A stretch of 53,459 nt of DNA from Ectothiorhodospiraceae bacterium. Its GTDB lineage: Bacteria > Pseudomonadota > Gammaproteobacteria > Nitrococcales > Aquisalimonadaceae. The notes beneath the pieces are model-generated. The model was given only the letters and a program-made list of their open reading frames with translations, was not told the origin of the DNA and did not search any database. The DNA is taken from NCBI GenBank assembly GCA_007117515.1, contig SKGQ01000022.1:1-53459 (forward strand), in the 5' to 3' direction. A program made the position numbers and the translations under genes. Within the stretch, counting starts at the first letter, position 1; every line of letters begins with the position of its first letter. Positions 40,524-49,991 of this stretch are shown one piece after another.

Positions 40524-41528
40524 ATGCGTCTCATCACCGCAGTATCCGTGTTCGTCGTTGCCTGTTTCAGCGGCGCTGGCGTGGCCGATGCGCCGGATTA
40601 TGGTGCCGATCTGCAGCATTTCACCTATCCGCATCCGGTCTCCGAGTTCGAGTTCACGAGCCAGCGGGAACCGGTCTCGATGGCCTTCATGGACGTAGGG
40701 CCTGAGGAAGACGCGATCGGTACCGTCGTCTTGTTGCACGGCAAGAACTTCTGCGGTGCGTACTGGCACCAGACCATCGATCATCTGGTCGAGCAGGGCT
40801 ACCGGGTCGTGGTGCCGGATCAGATCGGCTTCTGCAAGAGCAGCAAACCGGAATCCTACCAGTACACCTTTGCCCAGCTTGCCGATAACACGCGGAAACT
40901 GCTCGATGCCCTGGGTATCGAATCGGTCAGTGTTCTGGGCCATTCCATGGGCGGCATGCTGGCAACCCGCTTCGCGCTGCAGTACCCGGAACGCGTCGAG
41001 CATCTGGCAATGCTGAACCCGATTGGACTGGAGGACTGGCGTGCCCTTGGTGTGCCATACCGTAGTGTCGATCAGATCTTCGAGGCGGAAATGCAGAAGG
41101 ATTACGAAAGCATTCGCGACTATCAGCAGACCTACTATTACGACGGCAACTGGAACAGCAACTACGACCGCTGGGCCCGGATGCTGGCCGCCACCTATGA
41201 GTCGGATGAGCGCGAACGCGTGGCCTGGGCCCAGGCGCGAACCGCGGACATGGTGATGACGCAGCCCGTGCTCTACGAGTTCGACCAGCTGGCAATGCCG
41301 GTGACCCTCTTGATTGGCGATCGTGACCGCACCGCCATCGGTCGGCCATTGGTGGATGACGAACTCGCCGAGCAGATGGGCGATTACACCACGCTGGGTG
41401 ACCGCACCCTGGAACGCCTTCAGCACGGCGAACTGATCCTGTTCGAGGGCATCGGCCACATGCCGCACATCGAGGCCCCGGATCGGTACCTGGAGGCCCT
41501 GGATCAGGTGTTTCCCGACGCAGATTGA
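40524..41528 (+). CDS. secreted alpha/beta hydrolase
   Basis: Signal peptide; VVLLHGKNFCGAYWHQTIDHL, VSVLGHSMGGMLATRFAL, C-terminal GIGHMPHIEAP. Confidence 0.92.
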   Translation: MRLITAVSVFVVACFSGAGVADAPDYGADLQHFTYPHPVSEFEFTSQREPVSMAFMDVGPEEDAIGTVVLLHGKNFCGAYWHQTIDHLVEQGYRVVVPDQIGFCKSSKPESYQYTFAQLADNTRKLLDALGIESVSVLGHSMGGMLATRFALQYPERVEHLAMLNPIGLEDWRALGVPYRSVDQIFEAEMQKDYESIRDYQQTYYYDGNWNSNYDRWARMLAATYESDERERVAWAQARTADMVMTQPVLYEFDQLAMPVTLLIGDRDRTAIGRPLVDDELAEQMGDYTTLGDRTLERLQHGELILFEGIGHMPHIEAPDRYLEALDQVFPDAD

Positions 41529-41900
41529 TCAGCGTTGATCGTCGTTGTCGAAGTCCTGTGGCGGGTCGATTTCTGGCGGGCCGGCTTTTTTCTGGGCGAT
41601 CAGTTGCCACGCCAGATGGCCGATGGCGATGCAGAACGTGATCAGGAAGAGCGGCAGCAGTACCGGCAGGTTGCCTGCCATGAACAGGAAGCCCAGCGGC
41701 GAGTTCTGCAGGAAAAGCAGCACGATGGCGAGCACGAACCAGCGTGCGGCGAAACGATTGCAATGATCCCGGCACCAGACCGCACGGCGCAGCAGATCAG
41801 TCTCGGTGGCGGATGGCATCCTCGCCAGGTGCCAGTGGGCGAACCAGTAGGCCAGCAGCCATTGCACCGCGGTCAGGTCATCGTGCTGTCTGTGCGGCAT
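41529..41900 (-). CDS. small membrane protein of unknown function
   Basis: 123 aa with two hydrophobic segments. Confidence 0.55.
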   Translation of the reverse strand: MPHRQHDDLTAVQWLLAYWFAHWHLARMPSATETDLLRRAVWCRDHCNRFAARWFVLAIVLLFLQNSPLGFLFMAGNLPVLLPLFLITFCIAIGHLAWQLIAQKKAGPPEIDPPQDFDNDDQR

Positions 41901-41903
41901 CCC

Positions 41904-42152
41904 CTAGGGAGACTCCTGCTCTTCACGTTTGCGGCGGAGCATCACCAGCACCAGCCGGATGTTGTAGGCCATGCCAATGCCGAAGGCGATCAATGCAGTG
42001 ACGAAAAACACCGTCAGCAGCGCCCGATTGGCAAGAAAGTAGGCGAGCCAGAGGCAGATCAGGCTGACCGCACCGATGGGCAGGCCGATCTTCATGAGCA
42101 TGCGCAGAATCGGATCGGGGGGGATGACCTGGCGTTTCCGCTCGTCGCTCAT
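41904..42152 (-). CDS. small membrane protein of unknown function
   Basis: 82 aa with two hydrophobic segments, adjacent to the preceding gene. Confidence 0.55.
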   Translation of the reverse strand: MSDERKRQVIPPDPILRMLMKIGLPIGAVSLICLWLAYFLANRALLTVFFVTALIAFGIGMAYNIRLVLVMLRRKREEQESP

Positions 42153-42398
42153 GTGCTTCCTGTCTCCGGCAATTCGAGGAGAGTCAGGCTAGGCTGTCGC
42201 GTCTGACGGATCAAGCGGACGCTGATGGCGGGCCTCGGGTTGTGCTAGGTTCGTTGAAAAGGCATGGACGCCTCGAACAAATATAAGTCGCCCGCTGAGG
42301 CGTCAGGAGGAGGCCATGACACTCACTGGTGCAGTGCACCCTGAAGGGCATGACGACGAATGTGTCGGGCCTAGGGCCGTCCGGAACGGGCCGTCCTG

Positions 42399-44534
42399 AT
42401 GCGGGCACGCAACCTGGCCATTATCCTGTGCGCGCTGCAAACCCTGTTCGCGGTCGCTGTCCTGGTGATCTCCGTGCGCTATGTGATCAGCAACGACGTT
42501 GGCGATGGCGCCGGCCCCGGACTTGTTCTCACGCTTGCCACACTGCTGCTGGCGACCTGCGGGTTTCTCTGTTGGCTGACTCTCGAGCGTCTGGTCATGC
42601 GACCGGGGCGCAAGCTCGCGCGCGGTATCAATGCGCTGCTTGAATCCCGCAACGTCGAGCAGGAACTGGTGCTGCCCGGGCGCCATGCCCTGGCAGAGCT
42701 TGCGCCGGCGGTGACCGCGCTGGCTGATGCGCTGCGCTTGTCCCGCCGCGAAACCCACAAGGCGATGCAGTCGGCCACTGCCGATCTTTCCGAGCAGAAG
42801 GCCTGGCTGGAAGTGATTCTGCAGGGACTCACCGAGGGTGTGCTGGTCTGCAACAAGCAACATCAAATCATGCTCTACAACCGGTCGGCCGTGTCGATCC
42901 TCGGTCAGCCCGAGGCCATCGGCCTCGGTCGACCGCTGCATGGCGTGCTTTCCAGGGCGCCGTTGCAGCACACCATGGAGCGTCTGGAGTGGCGCCACCA
43001 GCGGCAGGACGACCAGCCCATCGAGTTCTCGGCACCTTTCGTCTGCACCAGCGTCGATTCGCAGCGCATGTTCCACGGCCGTATGGCGTTGATGCAGGAA
43101 CATGATGGCTCGATCAACGGTTATCTGGTCACGTTGGTGGATATCTCCGCTGACCTTGGTCGTATGGCGCAGATCGATAATGTCCGCCGCGTCCTGACCC
43201 GGGATCTGCGCGGCATGGTCGGTAACCTCCGCGCGGCGGCAGAAACCAGCATGGCCTATCCGGACATGTCAGCCGAAGAGCGGGCCTCGTTTGATCAGGT
43301 CATCAACAAGGAAAGCGAGCGCCTCAGCGACGCCATCGACGATCTGGCAAAACAGATTCATGGTTACAACATGAGTCGCTGGCCGATGGCCGACGTGTTT
43401 GTCGGCGACCTGGTCAACTGCCTGGAGCGTCGCCTGTCGGATCTGCCCACCGTGCACGTGCAACTCGCCGGCACCCCGCTCTGGGTGCATGGCGATAGCC
43501 TGTCATTGATGCTGGCGCTGGATTGTCTGCTCCGGCAACTGCACGAACACACCGGCGCTGAGCTGTTCGAGATGGAATCGCTGCTCGGCGATCGCCGCGT
43601 CTACCTGGACATCAGCTGGGCCGGCAAGCCGTTATCCAGCGATATCCTGAACCGATGGTTCGAACTGCCCTGCGGCTACGGCGAACCGGGTGGTCAGAGT
43701 CTGGGCGATACCCTGGAGCGGCATGGTTGCGAACCCTGGAGTCAGGCTTCGGACCGGGAAGGCCATGCCTCGCTGCGTCTCCCGTTGATGGATTCGCGCC
43801 GACCCCAGTTCATGGATGAGGAGAGGCTTCCCGCGCGGCCGGAGTTCTATGACTTCGGCCTGATGCAGGATTTCCGCGCGCGGGATGCGCTTTCCGACAA
43901 ACGGCTGTCGGATCTCAGCTTCGTGGTATTCGATTGCGAGATGACCGGACTCAACCCGGAGCAGGGTGATGAGATCATTGCCATTGCCGGCGTTCGCGTG
44001 GTCAACGGTCGTGTGCTCACCGGCGAGACCTTCGATCGGCTGATCAATCCCGGGCGGCCAATCCCGGCTGGATCGATTCGCTTTCACGGCATTACCGATC
44101 AGGACGTGGCCGATAAGCCGGCAATTGCTGAGGTGCTGCCGGAGTTCCACACCTTCGCCGGTGACGCGGTGCTGGTGGCGCACAATGCCGCCTTCGACAT
44201 GAAGTTCATCACGCTCAAGCAGCGTCAGGCGGGCGTCAGCTTCGACAATCCGGTGCTGGACACCCTGCTGTTGTCGGCCCTGCTCGAGGGTGAGGAAGAG
44301 AGTCATTCGCTGGATGCCTTGTGTGATCGCTACGGCATCACGATCAGTGGCAGACATACAGCCCTCGGCGACGCGATGGCTACCGCTCGCCTGCTGGTGC
44401 GTTTCATCGAACGCCTGCAGATGCAGGGCAAGACCACGTTGGGCCAGGTGATGCGGGATTCGCACATGGAGGCGGAGCTGCGGCATAGATCAGCGGTGTT
44501 CGGCGCCGGAGATGTCGGTCGAGCGGGTGGCTGA
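42399..44534 (+). CDS. membrane-anchored PAS/degenerate-kinase sensor fused to DnaQ-like 3'-5' exonuclease
   Basis: Two N-terminal TM helices, PAS-like region (LTEGVLVCNKQHQIMLYNRSAVSILGQPEAIG), kinase-like region without a recognisable H-box His, C-terminal ExoI DCEMTGLNP, ExoII HNAAFDMKF, ExoIII HTALGDAMATARL. Confidence 0.85.
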   Translation: MRARNLAIILCALQTLFAVAVLVISVRYVISNDVGDGAGPGLVLTLATLLLATCGFLCWLTLERLVMRPGRKLARGINALLESRNVEQELVLPGRHALAELAPAVTALADALRLSRRETHKAMQSATADLSEQKAWLEVILQGLTEGVLVCNKQHQIMLYNRSAVSILGQPEAIGLGRPLHGVLSRAPLQHTMERLEWRHQRQDDQPIEFSAPFVCTSVDSQRMFHGRMALMQEHDGSINGYLVTLVDISADLGRMAQIDNVRRVLTRDLRGMVGNLRAAAETSMAYPDMSAEERASFDQVINKESERLSDAIDDLAKQIHGYNMSRWPMADVFVGDLVNCLERRLSDLPTVHVQLAGTPLWVHGDSLSLMLALDCLLRQLHEHTGAELFEMESLLGDRRVYLDISWAGKPLSSDILNRWFELPCGYGEPGGQSLGDTLERHGCEPWSQASDREGHASLRLPLMDSRRPQFMDEERLPARPEFYDFGLMQDFRARDALSDKRLSDLSFVVFDCEMTGLNPEQGDEIIAIAGVRVVNGRVLTGETFDRLINPGRPIPAGSIRFHGITDQDVADKPAIAEVLPEFHTFAGDAVLVAHNAAFDMKFITLKQRQAGVSFDNPVLDTLLLSALLEGEEESHSLDALCDRYGITISGRHTALGDAMATARLLVRFIERLQMQGKTTLGQVMRDSHMEAELRHRSAVFGAGDVGRAGG

Positions 44535-44556
44535 GTGGAGTCGATCCCCTTTGAAA

Positions 44557-44593
44557 GGTTACGTTTGGTTACGTTTTGCTACCTTTGGTAGCA
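44557..44593. promoter_or_regulatory. tandem decamer plus hairpin upstream of the CBS/DUF294 gene
   Basis: GGTTACGTTTGGTTACGTTT followed by GCTACCtttGGTAGC. Confidence 0.45.
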
Positions 44594-44697
44594 GGGTGGT
44601 AGCGTCGAAGTGACATAATTGACTGATTCACGGGGCGCGGGGGTTGGCACGCCAACTGCAACCCTTGCTTGTATTCGGGGGAGAGCACAGCTCGATC

Positions 44698-46629
44698 ATG
44701 AGCGACGATAACGATAACCGGAAACCCCGGGCGGACGCGGAAGACGACACGGTTCAGGCGTTCTTGCGCCAGTACGCACCGTTCGACGAGATGAGCGAAG
44801 AGCACCTCGCGTATCTGACGGAGCGGTTGCAAGAGCGGCGATACGGGGTCGGCGACCAGGTCGGTCCGCAGGATGGCAAGCCGGCACAGAGTCTGTGCAT
44901 CATCCGCAGTGGGCGCGTTACCGGCGCCCGCGTTGAAGAAGGGCGGCGTCTGGTCGCGGATTCAGAGATGTTTGCCGGGGAGTGCTTTCCGGTAGGCGAG
45001 TTGCTCAGCGGCAGAAGTCTGCGGCGGGCTTTTGAGGCGGTGGAGCAGACCGTCTGTCTGGAACTTCCGCGGAAAGATTTTCAGCATTTGCTGCGGGATT
45101 CAGATCCGTTTCATGCGTTTTGCACGCGGCGCCTTTCGCATACGCTGGACCGTCTGCTGGAGGAGGCGGACAAGGCCGGGCTGAAAGGTCTGGGTGGTGG
45201 CGATACCTCGCTGGATATCCAACTCGGCGAGCGCTTGCGGCGAGAGCCTGTGAGCTGCGCGCCAGACAGCAGCATTCGTGACGCGCTGCAGGCCATGGCC
45301 GACGCGCATGTCGGCAGTATGGTGGTTGTCGATCAGGCAGGATCGCCGGTCGGGGTTTTCACGCTGAATGATTTGCTGCGACGTGTGGCGCTGCCGGAGA
45401 CCAGGCTGGATCAGGCAATCCGCACGGTGATGTCGACGAAGCCGGTCACGCTGCGGTCGACGGCCTTCGCTTTCGAGGCGGCAATGGTGATGGCGCAGAA
45501 CCGGATCCACCATGTCTGCGTGGTGGACGAGGGGCGGCTCAGGGGCGTGATCTCCGAACGGGATCTGTTTTCCTTGCAGCGGGTCGGTCTGGTCACGCTT
45601 ACCCGCACCATCAAGCGGGCGGGAACCGTCGACGCGCTGGTGCCGTTGCAGGCGGATATCCATGCCCTGGTCGGGCAGATGATTGACCAGGGCATCAAGG
45701 TCAGCCAGATCATGCAGATGATCACGCTCCTGAACGACCATATCTGCGAGCGTGTCATTGAGCTCTGTCTGCAGGACAACGACGATGATCTGGCGGATGT
45801 GAACTTTTGCTGGTTGGCGTTTGGCAGCGAAGGTCGGCGCGAGCAGACGCTGAAGACGGACCAGGACAACGGCATCCTGTTCGATGTGCCGGAAGGTGGC
45901 AGCGCCGATCAGATCCGGCATCGGCTGCTGCCGATGGCTGATCGGATCAACCAGGCGCTGGACCGTTGCGGTTATCCGCTGTGTACGGGCAACATCATGG
46001 CGGGCAACCCGGAATGCTGCCTGTCACGCGAGGAGTGGGAGCAGCGATTCCGGCGCTGGATTGAGCAGGGTACGCCGGAACATCTGCTCAAAGCGGCTAT
46101 TTTCTTCGACTTCCGGGTGATTTATGGCCCGGACGAGGATGCCGAGGCGATGCGCCGGACGCTATTCGAATACACGCGGCGCAACAGCAGATTCAGACAA
46201 CAGATGGCGGCGAACGCGCTGAAAAACCGACCGCCACTCGGCATCATCCGTGACTTCGTCACACGGAGCCACGGTGAGCAGCGCAACGTCATTGATCTGA
46301 AAATCAACGGGGTGACTCCATTTGTCGACGCAGCGCGGATTTTCTCGCTGGCCCACGGTCTGCCCGCGACCAATACTGTGGACAGGCTGCGACAGGGCGC
46401 CGAAGCGGGCGCGCTCTCGGACGGCGACGTGGAGGCCTGGGTGATTGCTTATCATTACATTCAGGTCCTGCGCACGCGGCAGCATCAGAAACAGGGTTTG
46501 GCCGGTGAGGAGTTGACCAATCATGTGGCACCGAACCAACTGAATGAGCTTGATAGGAAAATTCTCAAGGAGGCATTTCGGGAGGCAAGAAAACTGCAAT
46601 CAAAACTGACATCGGACTATCAATTGTAG
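44698..46629 (+). CDS. cNMP-binding-like/CBS-domain/DUF294 putative nucleotidyltransferase
   Basis: N-terminal cyclic-nucleotide-binding-like region, two CBS-like repeats (DAHVGSMVVVDQAGSPVGVFTLNDLLR; NRIHHVCVVDEGRLRGVISERDLF), AFGSEGRREQTLKTDQDNGILF nucleotidyltransferase motif. Confidence 0.9.
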   Translation: MSDDNDNRKPRADAEDDTVQAFLRQYAPFDEMSEEHLAYLTERLQERRYGVGDQVGPQDGKPAQSLCIIRSGRVTGARVEEGRRLVADSEMFAGECFPVGELLSGRSLRRAFEAVEQTVCLELPRKDFQHLLRDSDPFHAFCTRRLSHTLDRLLEEADKAGLKGLGGGDTSLDIQLGERLRREPVSCAPDSSIRDALQAMADAHVGSMVVVDQAGSPVGVFTLNDLLRRVALPETRLDQAIRTVMSTKPVTLRSTAFAFEAAMVMAQNRIHHVCVVDEGRLRGVISERDLFSLQRVGLVTLTRTIKRAGTVDALVPLQADIHALVGQMIDQGIKVSQIMQMITLLNDHICERVIELCLQDNDDDLADVNFCWLAFGSEGRREQTLKTDQDNGILFDVPEGGSADQIRHRLLPMADRINQALDRCGYPLCTGNIMAGNPECCLSREEWEQRFRRWIEQGTPEHLLKAAIFFDFRVIYGPDEDAEAMRRTLFEYTRRNSRFRQQMAANALKNRPPLGIIRDFVTRSHGEQRNVIDLKINGVTPFVDAARIFSLAHGLPATNTVDRLRQGAEAGALSDGDVEAWVIAYHYIQVLRTRQHQKQGLAGEELTNHVAPNQLNELDRKILKEAFREARKLQSKLTSDYQL

Positions 46630-46704
46630 TGGTTGGACTGATGATAATTACAGCAAACGGACTTGCAATAATCCTTTCGTCCTAGGAAAGAGGAGTGTCA
46701 ATAA

Positions 46705-46980
46705 ATGTCTGATTCCGGAAATCAGCCGACAAAGGACAGAGGCGAATACTGGCAGAAGAACTTGAAGATCATTGCCGGTTGCCTTTTTGTTTGGGCCTTC
46801 GTAGGTCTTGGTCTGGGTATCGTCTTCGCCGATTTTCTGAATAACTTCAGTATCGGCGGTTATCCCCTTGGATTCTGGTTCGCGCAACAAGGCTCGATCT
46901 ATACCTTTCTGGTGATCATTTTTTATTACGCCTGGCGCATGAACAAGCTGGACCAGGAATACGACGTCTACGAACACTGA
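46705..46980 (+). CDS. DUF4212 small membrane subunit
   Basis: YWQKNLKIIAGCLFVWAFVGLGLGIVFADFLNNFSIGGYPLGFWFAQQGSIYTFLVIIFYYAWRMNKLDQEYDV; directly before symporter. Confidence 0.92.
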   Translation: MSDSGNQPTKDRGEYWQKNLKIIAGCLFVWAFVGLGLGIVFADFLNNFSIGGYPLGFWFAQQGSIYTFLVIIFYYAWRMNKLDQEYDVYEH

Positions 46981-46991
46981 GGTGAGCGACA

Positions 46992-48773
46992 ATGGAAGGT
47001 TCTCAACAAATAATTAACCTGCTTGTTGTCGGGGTCACGTTTGCGCTCTACATCGGTATCGCAATCTGGGCCCGCACCAGCAGCACCAGCGAGTTCTACG
47101 TTGCCGGCAAGGGGATCAACCCGGTCGCCAACGGTATGGCCACGGCGGCCGACTGGATGTCAGCGGCAAGCTTCATCTCCATGGCCGGTCTTATCGCGTT
47201 CCTCGGCTTCACCGGGGGTGCGTATCTGATGGGGTGGACCGGCGGTTACGTGCTGATGGCACTGCTGCTTGCTCCGTATCTGCGCAAGTTCGGCAAGTTC
47301 ACGGTGCCCGAGTTCATCGGCGACCGGTTCTACTCGACAACCGCGCGCGTGGTGGCGGTCATCTGTCTGCTGGTCATTTCCATCACCTACGTTATCGGGC
47401 AGATGCGTGGTGTCGGTATCGCCTTCGCCAATATCCTCGAAGTGCCCCTGACCGTGGGTCTGATCTCCGGCATGTTCGTGGTGTTCCTGTACGCGGTGTT
47501 TGGCGGCATGAAGGGTATTACCTACACCCAGATCGCCCAGTACTGCGTCATGATCTTCGCGTATACGGTGCCGGCGGTGTTCATCAGCCTGATCATCACC
47601 GGTGTACCGATCCCGCAGATCGGCCTGGGCAGCACCATGACGGGTTCCGAAACCCATCTGCTGACGGCGCTGGACCAGACGCTGGTGGATCTCGGCTTCA
47701 CCCAGTACACCGCCACGGAGGGCGGCATGAGCATGCTCAACATGTTCCTGCTGACCGTTTCGCTGATGATCGGTACGGCGGGTCTTCCGCACGTTATCGT
47801 GCGTTTCTTCACCGTGCCGAGAATCCGTGATGCGCGGAAATCCGCCGGCTGGGCCTTGTTCTTCATCGCCATTCTCTACACCACTGCTCCGGCCGTGGGT
47901 GCGATGGCGACCTGGAACCTGCTTGACACCATGATCCTGGACCGCCAGGCGATCGGTGAAGAGGAGTCCCACCTGCGCTACGCCGATCAGCCTGCCTGGA
48001 TGGAGCGCTGGGGCGAGACCGGTCTGCTGGCTTTCGAGGACAAGAACGAGGACGGCCGGATCCAGTACTACAACGCGGCCAACGAAGAGTTTGCCGCGAT
48101 GGCTGAGGAGGAATACGGCTGGGAAGGCTCCGAGTTGACCCGGCTGGACCGCGACATCATCGTTCTGGCCAACCCGGAAATTGCCGGGCTACCCACCTGG
48201 ATCATCGCCCTGGTGGCGGCCGGCGGCATTGCAGCGGCACTGTCTACAGCGGCAGGTCTGCTGCTGGCGATATCGTCGTCGATTTCCCATGACTTGCTGA
48301 AAGGGGTGTTCAAGCCGGACATCACCGAGAAGGGGGAAATGCTGGCGGCGCGTCTCAGTATGGCGGGTGCCATTCTGCTGGCCGGTTACCTGGGCTTGAA
48401 TCCACCAGGGTTCGCGGCCGAGGTGGTGGCGTTGGCCTTTGGTCTGGCGGCAGCCAGTCTGTTCCCGACCCTGATGATGGGTATCTTCTACAAGAAGATG
48501 AACCGGGAAGGTGCCATCGCCGGCATGCTGGCCGGTCTGGTGGTGACACTGGCCTATATCTTCACCTACAAGGGCTTCCTGTTCTTCCCGCAGCTCGCGC
48601 TGCTGCCGGATAATGCCGATTACTGGTTGTTCGGCATCAACCCGGGCAGCTTCGGGGTGATCGGGGCAATTGCGAACGTGGTCGTGTCCTTCGTGGTGGC
48701 CAAGGTGACGGCACCGCCGCCGGCACACATCCAGGCGCTGGTGGAAAGCGTCCGCGTGCCGCGGGCCGACTGA
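46992..48773 (+). CDS. sodium:solute symporter (acetate permease-like)
   Basis: SSTSEFYVAGKGINPVANGMATAADWMSAASFISMAGLIAFLGFTGGAYLMGWTGGYVLMALLLAPYLRKFGKFTVPEFIGDRF; AALSTAAGLLLAISSSISHDLLK. Confidence 0.95.
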   Translation: MEGSQQIINLLVVGVTFALYIGIAIWARTSSTSEFYVAGKGINPVANGMATAADWMSAASFISMAGLIAFLGFTGGAYLMGWTGGYVLMALLLAPYLRKFGKFTVPEFIGDRFYSTTARVVAVICLLVISITYVIGQMRGVGIAFANILEVPLTVGLISGMFVVFLYAVFGGMKGITYTQIAQYCVMIFAYTVPAVFISLIITGVPIPQIGLGSTMTGSETHLLTALDQTLVDLGFTQYTATEGGMSMLNMFLLTVSLMIGTAGLPHVIVRFFTVPRIRDARKSAGWALFFIAILYTTAPAVGAMATWNLLDTMILDRQAIGEEESHLRYADQPAWMERWGETGLLAFEDKNEDGRIQYYNAANEEFAAMAEEEYGWEGSELTRLDRDIIVLANPEIAGLPTWIIALVAAGGIAAALSTAAGLLLAISSSISHDLLKGVFKPDITEKGEMLAARLSMAGAILLAGYLGLNPPGFAAEVVALAFGLAAASLFPTLMMGIFYKKMNREGAIAGMLAGLVVTLAYIFTYKGFLFFPQLALLPDNADYWLFGINPGSFGVIGAIANVVVSFVVAKVTAPPPAHIQALVESVRVPRAD

Positions 48774-48829
48774 CCGCCTTGCCCGCTCGGTAGCCGCGAT
48801 CCGGCGGCTACCGGTCTGGAGTGAATCAG

Positions 48830-48855
48830 AAGCCCGCCATCCGGCGGGCTTTTTT
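48830..48855 (+). terminator. rho-independent terminator after symporter gene
   Basis: AAGCCCGCC-atcc-GGCGGGCTT followed by a T run. Confidence 0.85.
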
Positions 48856-48925
48856 GTGTCCGCGTTTGCCAGTTGAGGCGAGTCCTGCGATACCGTGAAG
48901 AGAGCCTGGAGCGGAGCGTGCAGCG

Positions 48926-49987
48926 ATGACAGCGGACTGGAAGCAACAGCGGGCGGGACTGCGGCAGCGCTTGCAGGATGCCAGCGGCATACCCGCGCTG
49001 GCCGCGGTTGCCGGAGAGTTCCCGGCGTTTCAGGCGAGCATGCAGTTGCAGGCCGTCGATGCGGTGGAACAGGCACGGCAGACGACGGGGCTGATGGACC
49101 GGCTCACCCGGAGGATCATTCACCATGTGGTGGCTGGCCGCGACCGCCCTGCACCTGGCGCCTGGGCGTGGCTGGCCTGTGGCTCCCAGGGGCGTGGCGA
49201 GCAGACGGTCCACACTGATCAGGACAACGCACTGGTTTACGCTGACGGCTTGGCGGCTGCGGCCGATGAATGGTTTGCCGAAACTGCCAGGCAGATCAGC
49301 AAAGGCCTCGACGCTTGCGGCCTGGCGTATTGTCCCGGAGGGGTAGGGCCTGCCAACCAGGAGTGGCGGCGGCCGGTCAGTAGCTGGCGGCGCGCGATGC
49401 TGAATGTGATCCGCTATCCGGAAAACCGTGCCGTCATGCTGGCCACCCATTATCTGGACTTGCGGGTAATCGATGGCCCAGCCGAGTTATTCGATCCCCT
49501 TCGCAACGAAACGCTGACTGTTGCCAGCGACAACAGACGGTTCATGGCTCGTCTGCGGCACGGGGCAACTCGACCTGCACCGCCGCTCAACGTGTTCGGG
49601 CGACTGCGGACGGCCTGGTTCGGCAAGAATGCCGGACGGCTGGATCTGAAGCAGGGCGGTATTCTGCCGTTGGTGCAACTGGCGCGTTGTTATGCGGTCC
49701 GGGGCGGTTTGCCGGCGCTGCATACGCTGGATCGCCTGCAGCAGGCGCGGGCCGCCGGATTGCTGAGTGAAGCAGGGGCGGACGGGTTGCGCCAGGCTTA
49801 TACCAGCCTGACGAGAATCCGCGCGCGCCTGCATGCCGAGTCCATTCAGGACGGGAAGTCCCTGCACAATCAACTGCCAATCAGCCGCATGACGTCGGCG
49901 GAGCAGTCCGATTTGCGTTGTGCCTTTCGCAGCATTGCCACGATGCAGCAGGCACTGCGCCAGGCCGTGCTTGGCGAAGGACTGTGA
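48926..49987 (+). CDS. second DUF294-type putative nucleotidyltransferase, without CBS domains
   Basis: ACGSQGRGEQTVHTDQDNALVY matches the AFGSEGRREQTLKTDQDNGILF motif of 44698-46629; C-terminal helical region PLVQLARCYAVRGGLPALHTLDRL. Confidence 0.85.
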   Translation: MTADWKQQRAGLRQRLQDASGIPALAAVAGEFPAFQASMQLQAVDAVEQARQTTGLMDRLTRRIIHHVVAGRDRPAPGAWAWLACGSQGRGEQTVHTDQDNALVYADGLAAAADEWFAETARQISKGLDACGLAYCPGGVGPANQEWRRPVSSWRRAMLNVIRYPENRAVMLATHYLDLRVIDGPAELFDPLRNETLTVASDNRRFMARLRHGATRPAPPLNVFGRLRTAWFGKNAGRLDLKQGGILPLVQLARCYAVRGGLPALHTLDRLQQARAAGLLSEAGADGLRQAYTSLTRIRARLHAESIQDGKSLHNQLPISRMTSAEQSDLRCAFRSIATMQQALRQAVLGEGL

Positions 49988-49991
49988 TGGC

